Part shown: piece after piece, positions 50,014-57,935 of the stretch | How the letters are laid out: every line of letters begins with the position of its first letter | Numbering within the stretch: the first letter of the stretch is position 1 | DNA from: a virus | Length of the DNA stretch: 60,186 nucleotides | Virus record (IMG/VR): IMGVR_UViG_3300035698_017217 | Location: 1 to 60,186 of that record | Strand: one strand, 5' to 3' | Translations under genes and position numbers: made by a program | The notes under the pieces: generated by a model | Databases searched by the model: none | What the model was told of the DNA's origin: nothing | The model's input: only the letters and a program-made list of their open reading frames with translations

Positions 50014-50245
50014 CTTTTCTGTTTTTGTGGCTGTTTTGGCATTGTTTAACGTGCTCTTTTTTTACAATTTAGGATTCTATTTAGGAAGACGATGTGGACT
50101 GCAAGAGATTGAGTTTGACAATAGAATAGAAGTATTGAAGAAATCTCTTGCAGCAGATTTGGAATGTGATAACTGTGATGGATGTCCTCCTGAGTCTGAA
50201 ATACATGAAGAAGATCCCGATAAATGTCCATTGGGAAAGTGGTAA
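50006..50245 (+). CDS. Membrane protein with Cys cluster (79 aa)
   Basis: ATG 50006 chosen because GGGGGAG is 7 bases upstream (ATG 50000 is too close). TM helix, then CDNCDGCPPES...DKCPLGKW, a probable metal site like that of the gene at 665. Unknown role. Confidence 0.65.
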   Translation: MDSFSVFVAVLALFNVLFFYNLGFYLGRRCGLQEIEFDNRIEVLKKSLAADLECDNCDGCPPESEIHEEDPDKCPLGKW

Positions 50246-50306
50246 AATGTGTGAATGAATATAAAGAAAAACAACTAAAAAGGCATTCAACAAAAAGAAA
50301 AAGTAC

Positions 50307-50825
50307 ATGAGTATTCCTAAGCACATTACAGATAAGGAGATGGCAGAAGCTATAAAAGCTTGTGGTGGAAAGCTTACACTTGCAGCAGAAAGGCTTAGAT
50401 GTGCTTTTTCTACAGTCTATAATAGAGTCAATAAAGTTCCGAAACTCCAAAGGGTAGTTGAGCGGGAAAGAGAAGCATTTATAGATTTGGCTGAAATGAA
50501 GTTGAAGCAGGCTGTAATAGGAGGAGAACCATGGGCAATAAAGCTCTTATTGAAATGTCAGGGTAAGAAACGTGGATGGGTGGAGAATCCTGTAAATGTG
50601 AATGAGCAAATAACTGTTGGTATAGAAACTGCTTTTAGGTCCAGTTTAGTGGATCTGAGTAAGGTTTCACCAGAAGAGATTCTTAGAGCTATGTCTGCAT
50701 TAGATAGATTGAAGAAAGCAGCTTTAGAATCGAATGTTCCTCCAGCTTTGAAAATGCTAGAAGGAGATGTTATAGATGTGGATGCAGAAGATGAAGATGA
50801 TGATGAGGATGATGGATGGGATTAG
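50307..50825 (+). CDS. Terminase small subunit
   Basis: 172 aa. KEMAEAIKACGGKLTLAAERLRCAFSTVYNRVNK is an HTH, and AEMKLKQAVIGGEPWAIKLLLKCQGKKRGWVE is typical of phage small terminases. Acidic tail. The small subunit recognises packaging sites; it is followed by RNA genes and then the large subunit. Confidence 0.8.
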   Translation: MSIPKHITDKEMAEAIKACGGKLTLAAERLRCAFSTVYNRVNKVPKLQRVVEREREAFIDLAEMKLKQAVIGGEPWAIKLLLKCQGKKRGWVENPVNVNEQITVGIETAFRSSLVDLSKVSPEEILRAMSALDRLKKAALESNVPPALKMLEGDVIDVDAEDEDDDEDDGWD

Positions 50826-50845
50826 GTTTTGTTTTTGGATGAAGA

Positions 50846-50855
50846 CGTGAGAATA
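50846..50855 (+). promoter_or_regulatory. Class B promoter-like motif (CGTGAGAATA)
   Basis: Only 8 bases before the start of the following gene, so its transcript would have a very short leader, or serve the downstream RNA block. Confidence 0.45.
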
Positions 50856-50862
50856 AGAAGTA

Positions 50863-51078
50863 ATGGATGGACTGTACACAAAGGAAGCCGTGAATCAAAT
50901 GAAATTCAATATCTTTTTTCGTATTCGTGGTACGGTCGGTGAAATGGAAATCCCAAACACCACTAACCCAATTGAGGCGGAAAACATCACGGATGTCTTG
51001 GAAAAATTGGTCACTCATTGGGTGCCTGACAACGCTTTAATATGCACAGTAGGTATCCGAATTGAATGTATTAAATGA
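50863..51078 (+). CDS. Hypothetical 71-aa protein
   Basis: No recognised motif; two beta-like strands (KFNIFFRIRGTVGEMEI, LICTVGIRIECIK) around a helix. Ends where the GC-rich RNA block begins. Confidence 0.6.
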   Translation: MDGLYTKEAVNQMKFNIFFRIRGTVGEMEIPNTTNPIEAENITDVLEKLVTHWVPDNALICTVGIRIECIK

Positions 51079-51313
51079 TTGTAGTAATTTATGAAACACC
51101 GTTCGACGGGATCTCGCAACCCGTTATTGAAGTTTGCGGCAATGACCTAGACGTTAATACTCGCTCCGCCCAGAGCATAAGGCCAGGGCAACAGGCCAGT
51201 AGCTACGGCTAAGTATATGGTGGAACGGTGGAAGTAGACCGGGTATTACCATTCCCGGCTGACCTGGGTGATTGCGGGAGAGCCCCAGTAAGAGTGACAA
51301 AAATCCCGACCAT
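51079..51313 (+). ncRNA. GC-rich structured RNA candidate upstream of tRNA-like C
   Basis: 235 bases without a coding gene and clearly richer in G+C than its surroundings. Hairpins visible: ACGGG (51106)/CCCGT (51120), CCGGG (51239)/CCCGG (51254), CTGGG (51264)/CCCAG (51284), CGGGA (51275)/TCCCG (51304). Together they suggest a folded RNA of unknown class. Confidence 0.45.
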
Positions 51314-51434
51314 GCCCTGGTAGCTCAATTGGTTGAGCGGCGGAAACAAGATCCGCGTCACCTGCAATAGGGAAGTACAACTTCGCAGGGGCGGCTATAG
51401 TAACGCTTTTGAGGGTTCGAATCCTTCCCAGGGC
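51314..51434 (+). tRNA. tRNA-like RNA C (121 nt) with 50-nt insert
   Basis: Acceptor GCCCTGG/CCAGGGC perfect (51314-51320/51428-51434); canonical D arm GCTC-AATTGGTT-GAGC (51323-51338); T arm GAGGG-TTCGAAT-CCTTC (51411-51427). GCGGA-AACAAGA-TCCGC (51340-51356) could be an anticodon arm with CAA, but position 33 is A not U, and 54 bases lie between it and the T arm. A GGCGG duplication flanks the extra piece. Confidence 0.6.
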
Positions 51435-51446
51435 TTTTATCTATAT

Positions 51447-51550
51447 GGCTCTGTAGAAATAATTGGCAAAATCACATGGGCGACCATGCCCATGCGGGTT
51501 TCTGTTCTAGATAAGGAAATCCTGTGTTGGTTCGAATCCAGCCGGAGCCG
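51447..51550 (+). tRNA. tRNA-like RNA D (104 nt)
   Basis: Acceptor GGCTCTG/CGGAGCC with one wobble, T arm GTTGG-TTCGAAT-CCAGC. In the anticodon place is a 7-bp perfect hairpin CATGGGC-GACCAT-GCCCATG (51475-51494), longer than normal, then a 7-bp variable-arm-like hairpin GGGTTTC/GAAATCC (51496-51522). D arm weak. Not a standard tRNA. Confidence 0.5.
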
Positions 51551-51591
51551 CTTATGTGTTTATCAATATTCCATAAATGAGGAGAACGAAA

Positions 51592-51804
51592 ATGAATCTT
51601 GCTGAATTGCGTAAGTATCCTTCAGTTATGGTCTACAAGGACGCTAAGCCAAAAGATCGTATCATGCAGGAGCATTTTAGAGCTTATTACTGTGTGCAAA
51701 AAGTCAGAGAGCTTTTGATGTCTCAACATCCACCAGACCATAAGTTTTTGTTGGAAGTTATTGATGACATTATGGATGCTTCTGTAACCGAAAGATTTGT
51801 ATAA
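51592..51804 (+). CDS. Hypothetical 70-aa protein
   Basis: Starts at ATG 51592 after GAGGAGAACG. Helical, charged. No family recognised. Confidence 0.6.
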   Translation: MNLAELRKYPSVMVYKDAKPKDRIMQEHFRAYYCVQKVRELLMSQHPPDHKFLLEVIDDIMDASVTERFV

Positions 51805-52290
51805 ATGAGAAAGAAGGCAGTATCAACGTGCAAGTGTGGTGAATTTGTTCCAATTCGTTTGCCTAAAAACATTCCAAATACTCGTGTGCGACGTATTGAA
51901 ATAGAAATGTGGAATGATGCATACGAGATGGTTCGGCTTGAGCAGTGGACTAACAATAAGTTAGTTTTTAGTTTTCAACAGCTAGATAAAAATTCCTCGT
52001 TGATTGAAATTAGTCCAGAAGATGAGGAGGCTATGTTTGATCTACTGTTAGCAAGAAGAAAAAGAATGACTGAAAAAGAAGTAAGAATAACTGAAAAAGA
52101 AGTAAGGTTGGCTGCATGTGCTTTAGGATTACAAAAGCAGTTGCGTGTATATACACACCTATCTGTTAGAAGACATCAAACCGATGAGGTTTTGGCTGAG
52201 TTATTTTTGCGTGCTGCGAAGATAGGATATACAAAAGAAGACGTTAGAAGAATTGTTTGTTTTGTAGAAAGCAAGACTGATAAAGGATAA
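51805..52290 (+). CDS. Hypothetical 161-aa protein
   Basis: Begins one base after the previous stop. CKCGEF is an early CxC turn; later TEKEVRITEKEVRL is a short internal repeat. The C-terminal half is helical. Unassigned. Confidence 0.6.
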   Translation: MRKKAVSTCKCGEFVPIRLPKNIPNTRVRRIEIEMWNDAYEMVRLEQWTNNKLVFSFQQLDKNSSLIEISPEDEEAMFDLLLARRKRMTEKEVRITEKEVRLAACALGLQKQLRVYTHLSVRRHQTDEVLAELFLRAAKIGYTKEDVRRIVCFVESKTDKG

Positions 52291-52295
52291 TAACG

Positions 52296-52469
52296 ATGGC
52301 TTGGATATGCACTAACTGTGCTAGAGACAAAGGTTTGAAATGGCCAGAAGGAAAAGAATCAACGTTCCATATGAACGATTGTGAAATATGCAAAAAGTTT
52401 CGTCCAGTTTGTGATGAAAGAGAATGGAACACATCAGTTAATTTTGTTAAGAAAGAAGAACAAAAATGA
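52296..52469 (+). CDS. Small four-Cys zinc-like protein (57 aa)
   Basis: CTNCARDKG...CEICKKFRPVC suggests a zinc finger. AAGGA upstream; overlaps the next start by 4 bases. Too short for usual ORF tracks but well placed. Confidence 0.6.
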   Translation: MAWICTNCARDKGLKWPEGKESTFHMNDCEICKKFRPVCDEREWNTSVNFVKKEEQK

Positions 52470-52801
52470 AGAAGTTCAAAATTGAGTCACCAGTATTACG
52501 TAGAAAGTATGGTTCATACTATCTAGAAAAAGAAACACATGCTTTGTGTACTGAAATTATGGAAGAGCTTTTCGAATTAGGAAAAGCTAAGAAGATCTCA
52601 GTTCAAATTTCCAGTGAGAAGACTAAACAATCTGTGGCTTTTCGATTCGATCCTATGAATGCTGATAAAAGGGTTTGGCCGCTTGGTAAGAAGAATGAAG
52701 CCGAGTTTATGTACTTCAAAGCTGCTGAGTGGATAAAGAGGCAGTTCCCAGATCAGAAGAAACCGTTTACCATCCACGTCACTGTGTTTATTCATGGGTG
52801 A
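52466..52801 (+). CDS. Hypothetical 111-aa protein
   Basis: Basic N-terminus (KYGSYYLEKETHALCTEIMEELFELGKAKKIS). No known domain. Confidence 0.6.
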   Translation: MKKFKIESPVLRRKYGSYYLEKETHALCTEIMEELFELGKAKKISVQISSEKTKQSVAFRFDPMNADKRVWPLGKKNEAEFMYFKAAEWIKRQFPDQKKPFTIHVTVFIHG

Positions 52802-52809
52802 ATAGTTGT

Positions 52810-53004
52810 ATGGCTAGTACAAAAGAAAAATGTTATGTATGTTTGTATTGGAAAATTGGTCCGTATCCAGATGACCAAAAAGATGGTCGAGGTTATTGTA
52901 GGAAAAATGCTCCTATAGTAACTTCTGATGTTTCTCAATCTCGGTTTCCATTAGTTTCGCTTACTGATTGGTGTGGAGAGTTTAGACTTAAATGCACAGA
53001 ATGA
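52810..53004 (+). CDS. Small four-Cys phage protein, copy 2
   Basis: 64 aa from ATG 52810. CYVCLYWKIG...GYCRKNAP...DWCGEF matches the family of the gene at 42147. Overlaps the large terminase by 13 bases. Such pairs are common in phages; role unknown. Confidence 0.7.
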   Translation: MASTKEKCYVCLYWKIGPYPDDQKDGRGYCRKNAPIVTSDVSQSRFPLVSLTDWCGEFRLKCTE

Positions 53005-54575
53005 CCCCAACTGAAATAGCTGTATACGAAGATCATTTATCTGGTGGCTATATAGAAGCTGCTAAGGATGATTTTATGGTCTATGTAAAAGGTTTGACAA
53101 TACCGTCTGCATTCGGCCCACAAGTGTTTAGGGATTGTATGGCTGACTTTCAGTCAGAAACATTTGAATCATTTGGCCCGTCATTTACGGCTATTCGATA
53201 TGGTGTAATGCCACCCATCCGTAGATTTTGGTTAGAAAGAACGAAGAAGGCTGGTAAAGATTCTGATTTAGCTATTGCTCTGTTGTGGCTCATGGCATTC
53301 TGTGAACGTCCTATAAAGTGTCAAGTTTGTGCTGCCAATAGTAAGCAAGCTCGAATTGTAGAAGATAGAGCTATTGAGATCTTGCATTATAATCCGTGGA
53401 TGAATGAGTATGTAGAAATTGTCCAAGGGATTATTCGTAGCAAAGCAAAACCTAGAGAGGTATGGGTACGGATTGAGGCAACTGGATCTGCTGGACAAGC
53501 ACAGGGACAAACACCTGACATTTTGATATTGAATGAATTAGTACACGTTGATAAATGGTCTGTTATGCAGGCTCACATGAACAACGCTGCTGGTGTACCA
53601 CAGGGGCTCATTATCATATCGACGAATGCAGGTATCAAAGGCTCACCGGCTGAAGGGTGGAAGAAGGAAGCCCAAGATGATCCGAAACGTTGGACTATGC
53701 ATCTGTTTAATCAGTTAGCACCGTGGATCAGCAAAGAGGATGTTGATGATGCTAGAAGACAAGATCCGATTGGTGCTGAATTTGCTAGATTGTGGGAAGG
53801 TAAGTGGGTTAGTGGTATTGGTAACGCAGTAGATGAATCGTCCATAGAAAGAGCTTTCCGTTCAGATGGACCATGTCATAAGAAGGAGCCTGGGTGGGTC
53901 TACTTGGCTGGCTTAGACTTGGGTGTGAGTCATGACCATTCTGGATTAGCAGTTGTTGGAATCAATCAGAAGGAGCAAAGATTGAAGATCGTGTTCCACA
54001 AAGCATGGGAACCAACGATGGTAGTTGATGATAAAGGAAAAAAGGAAATTGATTTATCTGCTGTAGAAGCTGAATGTTTTCGAGTAAGTAGGTTATATTC
54101 GATAGTGTGGTTTGGTTATGACCCCGCTGCTGGTGGGTCGTTTATGGCCCAAAGGTTGCGAAAGAATAATGTGTCCATGAAGGAGATGACATTCAGTGCC
54201 ACGAATCTCACTGCAATGGCTACTTCGTTTGTACAGGTTATGAAAGATGGGATAATTGAATGCTATGAAGATCCAGAAAACAGGCTCAGGAGGGATTTTG
54301 GCAAGTTTAATATCGAACATAGACCACCATCGAATTATAAGCTTGTTGCTATTAGTGATGAATTCGGACATGCTGATGTCGGAACAGCTTTGGTTATTGC
54401 ATTACCCGAAGCTACTACAAGAATGGAAGGATGGGCAACAATGACAGAGATTTTCGTACAAGATGATGCTCCATTGACCAAAAAAGAAATTAGTGATATG
54501 CCACCCGAATTGAGGGATATATATGAAATGGATTTAGGCGAAGACGAATACGAAGACGAAGAAGACCTCTACTGA
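52992..54575 (+). CDS. Terminase large subunit
   Basis: 527 aa. The ATPase has a divergent Walker A (LERTKKAGKDSDLAIALLW) and Walker B region DILILNELVHV (Asn-Glu rather than Asp-Glu). The nuclease half has AGLDLGVSHDHSG, WFGYDPAAGG and DEFGHADVGTALVIAL, giving the acidic metal sites. It cuts and packages phage DNA with the small subunit at 50307. A start at 53001 is also possible. Acidic tail. Confidence 0.85.
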   Translation: MHRMTPTEIAVYEDHLSGGYIEAAKDDFMVYVKGLTIPSAFGPQVFRDCMADFQSETFESFGPSFTAIRYGVMPPIRRFWLERTKKAGKDSDLAIALLWLMAFCERPIKCQVCAANSKQARIVEDRAIEILHYNPWMNEYVEIVQGIIRSKAKPREVWVRIEATGSAGQAQGQTPDILILNELVHVDKWSVMQAHMNNAAGVPQGLIIISTNAGIKGSPAEGWKKEAQDDPKRWTMHLFNQLAPWISKEDVDDARRQDPIGAEFARLWEGKWVSGIGNAVDESSIERAFRSDGPCHKKEPGWVYLAGLDLGVSHDHSGLAVVGINQKEQRLKIVFHKAWEPTMVVDDKGKKEIDLSAVEAECFRVSRLYSIVWFGYDPAAGGSFMAQRLRKNNVSMKEMTFSATNLTAMATSFVQVMKDGIIECYEDPENRLRRDFGKFNIEHRPPSNYKLVAISDEFGHADVGTALVIALPEATTRMEGWATMTEIFVQDDAPLTKKEISDMPPELRDIYEMDLGEDEYEDEEDLY

Positions 54576-54584
54576 CATACGTGT

Positions 54585-54613
54585 TGGTGTGTCGTTACGA
54601 TTCGTTTATAATG
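54585..54613 (+). promoter_or_regulatory. Sigma70-like promoter before virion genes
   Basis: TTGGTG (54585-54590), 17-bp spacer, TATAAT (54608-54613), 51 bases before the next gene. Likely drives 54664 and the exported genes. Confidence 0.6.
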
Positions 54614-54663
54614 AATTTGTGGTTAATAGCCAGTTGTTTCATTATGAAGAATGAGGTGTGACG

Positions 54664-55071
54664 ATGCGAAAAAAATTGTTGGAGAACATGTTTATCAATT
54701 TCCTGCTCAGGCTGCTACCTGACTGGAAAGATCCTGAATCAACACGGGAATTTGTGTTGAAATTTCTTGGCTTTGCTGCCTCTCTGGCACAAGGAACCGC
54801 TACAACAGCCGACGATAAGTTAGTTGTTTTCATGCAAAAGATTGCAGGCAATGCTGAAAGTTGGAGTAATCTCCATGGCTTGCTGTTGATTTTGTTTGCT
54901 GGAGAAGATCTTAATCCTGAAGATGGGAGAATCTATGCTCTTGCTGATGAAGTTGAGATGGACCCCGCAACAGTGGTTATGATTATTGGTGCAATCTACC
55001 AGTTAATCAAGTTGTGGAGAAATCGGCACGAAGGTTCCGATGCCATGACTTTTGTTGTAGATTCCGAGTAA
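54664..55071 (+). CDS. Hypothetical 135-aa protein
   Basis: Helical with two hydrophobic stretches (FVLKFLGFAASLAQGTAT, VVMIIGAIYQLIKLW). Preceded by GAGGTG. Possibly membrane-associated; no known family. Confidence 0.65.
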   Translation: MRKKLLENMFINFLLRLLPDWKDPESTREFVLKFLGFAASLAQGTATTADDKLVVFMQKIAGNAESWSNLHGLLLILFAGEDLNPEDGRIYALADEVEMDPATVVMIIGAIYQLIKLWRNRHEGSDAMTFVVDSE

Positions 55072-55119
55072 TGCTGAAAACAGCATAAATCACGAAGAGT
55101 TTTTTAAGGAGTGTGTTCT

Positions 55120-55485
55120 ATGAAACGATGGAAGTTTTTTTGTGTTTGTCTTGGCCTGTTCGCAATGTTTATCATGTGCTTCGCTACCGTAGGCGTCGTG
55201 GATGCTGCAACGTCTTTCCAAGCCAAAAGTAAATCAGTTGTGAAAACAACTTGTGTCAGTAACTGTGATGGCTGTGATAAGAAAGTCATCTGTAAAGACG
55301 AGAAATGTTATGTGCCTGTTCTGCCTATGGTAAAAAAGAAGACGGTAACTAAAACCGTAATTGTTGCCAATAAGGTTATACGACGTGGTGTTTTTACAAG
55401 TCTACGTTTTCGAATAGCCAGTAGATGGCAAGAGCGACGACAACGTCCGCGTGGTTTGTTTACTAGACGTTCTTGTTGCCACTGA
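55120..55485 (+). CDS. Exported Cys-rich protein
   Basis: 121 aa from ATG 55120 (AAGGAG). Clear signal peptide: KRWKFF then a long hydrophobic core and an AxA-like VVDA site. The mature part has CVSNCDGCDKKVICKDEKCY, several cysteines for disulfides or metal, and an Arg-rich tail ending CCH. Exported phage proteins can act at the envelope; role unknown. Confidence 0.7.
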   Translation: MKRWKFFCVCLGLFAMFIMCFATVGVVDAATSFQAKSKSVVKTTCVSNCDGCDKKVICKDEKCYVPVLPMVKKKTVTKTVIVANKVIRRGVFTSLRFRIASRWQERRQRPRGLFTRRSCCH

Positions 55486-55503
55486 TTCGTCCGTATGCCT
55501 TTG

Positions 55504-55555
55504 TCCTGCTTCTAGATTGAACATCCCTAGTGTTCTTCTAGAAGCAGGATTTTAT
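55504..55555 (+). terminator. Long-stem rho-independent terminator
   Basis: TCCTGCTTCTAGA (55504-55516) and TCTAGAAGCAGGA (55537-55549) are a perfect 13-bp inverted repeat followed by TTTTA. Ends the exported Cys-rich gene transcript. Confidence 0.85.
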
Positions 55556-55570
55556 ACAGAAAGCTTTCAT

Positions 55571-55729
55571 ATGGGACGATATGGTCCTGTAGATACTTGG
55601 TCTGATTTAGTTGGTTATCTTGCTTGGCAAGGACTAGCTATGTTTTTTATAGTGGTGACTTATCCATGTCTTGTTGCTATTTCCTGTTTTAATTTCTGCA
55701 TTAGAATATGTAGAAAATGTTTTCTATAA
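55571..55729 (+). CDS. Possible small membrane protein (52 aa)
   Basis: ATG 55571 lies after the terminator; a longer frame from 55451 runs through the terminator and is unlikely. Contains GYLAWQGLAMFFIVVTYPCLVAISCF, one or two TM helices, and a Cys/Arg tail. Ribosome site weak. Confidence 0.45.
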   Translation: MGRYGPVDTWSDLVGYLAWQGLAMFFIVVTYPCLVAISCFNFCIRICRKCFL

Positions 55730-55741
55730 AGGAAAATGTAA

Positions 55742-56497
55742 ATGAAGAATACAATTGTTGTTTATGTCTTACTATTGGCATTGCTAACAGTTCCTGCATT
55801 TGGGGTAGTTCCAAGTGACAAGAAGATTGTTGTAGCACCTCCTGTAGTTGTGAAGGTGAAGACTGATCCCATTCCTCCACCTGTTTTAGAGCCAAAGATT
55901 GTTGGGCCAGAAAAATCTGATCCTGGTAATTTGTGTGTTTTTGAAGCTACAGTTCCTGAAGGAAGTAAGCTTGCATGGCTGATTGATGGACCAAAGGAAT
56001 CGTTTCAGGTAGATAGTTCTGGTGAAATGGCGTTCTTCGCTAGTCCCAAGAAAGGAAGATTTGTCATTTTCCTTGCTGTTTGTGATAAAGAAGGAAAAAC
56101 AGTAAGGGCTTTGATGCATGTTCTTACACAAGGAGATGATCCTAATCCTCCGCCTCCACCCCCGCCGCCTCCACCACCCCCAAATCAAAAATACCAAGTA
56201 ATGGTGTTCCATGAGTCTGATGATTTAGATAATTACACACAAGATCAACGAAGAATGTTATCTGGTAGATTGTTTAGAACTGAACTGGCTGCTGCTGGTC
56301 ATAGTTTCACTGGATCATTCGATAGGGATGCTGTTGATGGTGATGTAATAAAAGAACTAAGACCATGGTGGAATTCTGTAAAAGGCATGAAACTCCCAGT
56401 GGTTGCTATAGCTCCAATTGATGGTGGAGATATCCAAGCATTCGAAATGCCTGATACTGTCGATGAACTGATGAAAAAGTTAGGAGTAGACAAATGA
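55742..56497 (+). CDS. Exported PKD-like protein with poly-Pro linker
   Basis: 251 aa. Signal peptide (KNTIVVYVLLLALLTVPAFG), then a beta-sandwich-like domain (GNLCVFEATVPEGSKLAWLIDG) resembling PKD-type domains, a run of 12 prolines, and a C-terminal alpha/beta domain that may be thioredoxin-like (lacking CxxC). Likely envelope-exposed or virion-associated. ATGA overlap with the peptidase gene. Confidence 0.7.
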   Translation: MKNTIVVYVLLLALLTVPAFGVVPSDKKIVVAPPVVVKVKTDPIPPPVLEPKIVGPEKSDPGNLCVFEATVPEGSKLAWLIDGPKESFQVDSSGEMAFFASPKKGRFVIFLAVCDKEGKTVRALMHVLTQGDDPNPPPPPPPPPPPPNQKYQVMVFHESDDLDNYTQDQRRMLSGRLFRTELAAAGHSFTGSFDRDAVDGDVIKELRPWWNSVKGMKLPVVAIAPIDGGDIQAFEMPDTVDELMKKLGVDK

Positions 56498-57288
56498 TTC
56501 GTATCAATTGTGATAAAGATTGGAAAACACTTCGTCGTAAGAATGAAAAGGCTGATACCTTTGGAGTCTTTGAGCGGGAAACTGTATATGGTTCGAAAGA
56601 TGCTGAAGAATATGGCATGAAGCCGTTTGGCGAAGCATTCCCAGATAAGCTTGTGGCAGAAAAAGACTACAAGGATGTAATCAATGAATGTGAGGAACAG
56701 AGGATTTTCCCTGTTTATCATCAGAAAGATACGTGGTGTCCTGTTGGTAAGAGGTACAACCAAAATGGTCTGCCTTATTGCTGGGCATGGGGTATGGCTT
56801 CTACGTTGATGGATTGTCGTGCAAGGGAAGGTAAACCAATCATCCAACTGGCTCCAGTCTCTCTAGGCCACACAGTAGGCTGGAAAAGCCGGGGAAATTA
56901 TCTTGAATCTGCTATCAAGGGAGCTTCTGAACGTGGCATATGCTCTTCTAAGTTTGTGCCTAATCAGCATTCACGGAATTACAAAGGGTACAAGGATGGG
57001 TGGGAAGATGATGCTATGAAGCAGCGTCTTGGCGAAGTGTGGGATACTGACAAACGAAACATGATCCAACACGCAATTTCTATTCTGCGATGTGGTGTGA
57101 GTTTGTATATTGCCTATAATTGGTGGTCACATGCTCTAGCTTGTGTTGGTGTTCGTTGGGATGAGTCAGAACGTAATAATCTAGTATGGTTGATTCGAAA
57201 CTCACACAACGAAGATGATGTTATTGAATTGACTGGAAGCCGTGGTGTTCCTAGCGAAGCTTTTGGTATTCGATCTTCAATATCGTAA
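56494..57288 (+). CDS. Papain-like (C1) cysteine peptidase
   Basis: 264 aa. NGLPYCWAWGMASTLMD has the catalytic Cys after the oxyanion region, NWWSHALACVGV the His, and WLIRNSHNED the Asn, the C1 order. N-terminal ~80 residues may be a pro-region. Papain-type peptidases occur in some tailed phages as virion or exported enzymes. Coupled to the exported protein upstream. Confidence 0.8.
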   Translation: MIRINCDKDWKTLRRKNEKADTFGVFERETVYGSKDAEEYGMKPFGEAFPDKLVAEKDYKDVINECEEQRIFPVYHQKDTWCPVGKRYNQNGLPYCWAWGMASTLMDCRAREGKPIIQLAPVSLGHTVGWKSRGNYLESAIKGASERGICSSKFVPNQHSRNYKGYKDGWEDDAMKQRLGEVWDTDKRNMIQHAISILRCGVSLYIAYNWWSHALACVGVRWDESERNNLVWLIRNSHNEDDVIELTGSRGVPSEAFGIRSSIS

Positions 57289-57337
57289 GATGGGCTTAGT
57301 TGCAACATAATGATTAGTAATTCGATTAGAAAGAAGT

Positions 57338-57604
57338 ATGATGATTAGAGCCTTGCCTTATACTTTTTGTGTTTTGGTCGCTGGAGAAGTTATGGCACCG
57401 ATTGCTCCGAATGTAGGAGCCTTGACACAATTGGGAGCAGTTGGAGTGTTATCGTGGATAGCGTATTCGCAACATCAAGAGCAGAAATCACTTCGAAAAA
57501 CGATGCATGATGATAGTGCAAAATTGAATGATACTCTTAGGGTAATGGCTGGGCAGTGTGCTACTGTCCAAGAATCACTCAAACAGAACCAAAACCAAGA
57601 TTAG
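57338..57604 (+). CDS. Small membrane protein
   Basis: 88 aa with two hydrophobic segments (LPYTFCVLVAGEVMAPIAP, LGAVGVLSWIAYSQ) then a charged helix. Size and layout are compatible with a holin-type or tail-accessory protein, but no lysis enzyme is adjacent. Start 57338 or 57341. Confidence 0.55.
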   Translation: MMIRALPYTFCVLVAGEVMAPIAPNVGALTQLGAVGVLSWIAYSQHQEQKSLRKTMHDDSAKLNDTLRVMAGQCATVQESLKQNQNQD

Positions 57605-57617
57605 AAAGTAAATCATA

Positions 57618-57932
57618 ATGACCATTGAAAATGTAGAAGCAGTCAAATTTTCAAATGAACGGATTCGAGTTGCTGCAAACAAAATCAACGCAGCTTACAA
57701 ATTTGGAAATGAAGTATTGGCTGAATGGACAGCCAATGGTGGAGCAAGCTTGATTCCGAATACGTCAGACAATATTGTAGATGGATCTGCAATCGATGGC
57801 CGTCATCCAATTACTGGGGTTGATGCAAATAATATCATCAACAGGTTGTCCGAGCTGAAAGCTGATTATGAAGAGTTCAGCTCGGCCAAGCTCAATACCA
57901 TTTTAGCAGTAGCTACAAACGATCGAGTATAA
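57618..57932 (+). CDS. Virion-type hypothetical protein
   Basis: 104 aa; repeats of Asn/Asp/Ala-rich turns (NTSDNIVDGSAIDGRHPITGVDANNI) as in tail-adaptor proteins. Lies directly before the beta-helix gene. Function inferred from position only. Confidence 0.55.
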   Translation: MTIENVEAVKFSNERIRVAANKINAAYKFGNEVLAEWTANGGASLIPNTSDNIVDGSAIDGRHPITGVDANNIINRLSELKADYEEFSSAKLNTILAVATNDRV

Positions 57933-57935
57933 GCG

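Noticed and set aside
51079-51313. Group I intron or tmRNA
   Set aside because: I could not align the conserved P3-P8 core or an alanine-tag frame, so only a generic structured RNA is claimed.
51333-51605. 90-aa reading frame across the tRNA-like block
   Set aside because: It runs through acceptor, T-arm and hairpin sequences of tRNA-like C and D and lacks a ribosome site; RNA structure explains the sequence better.
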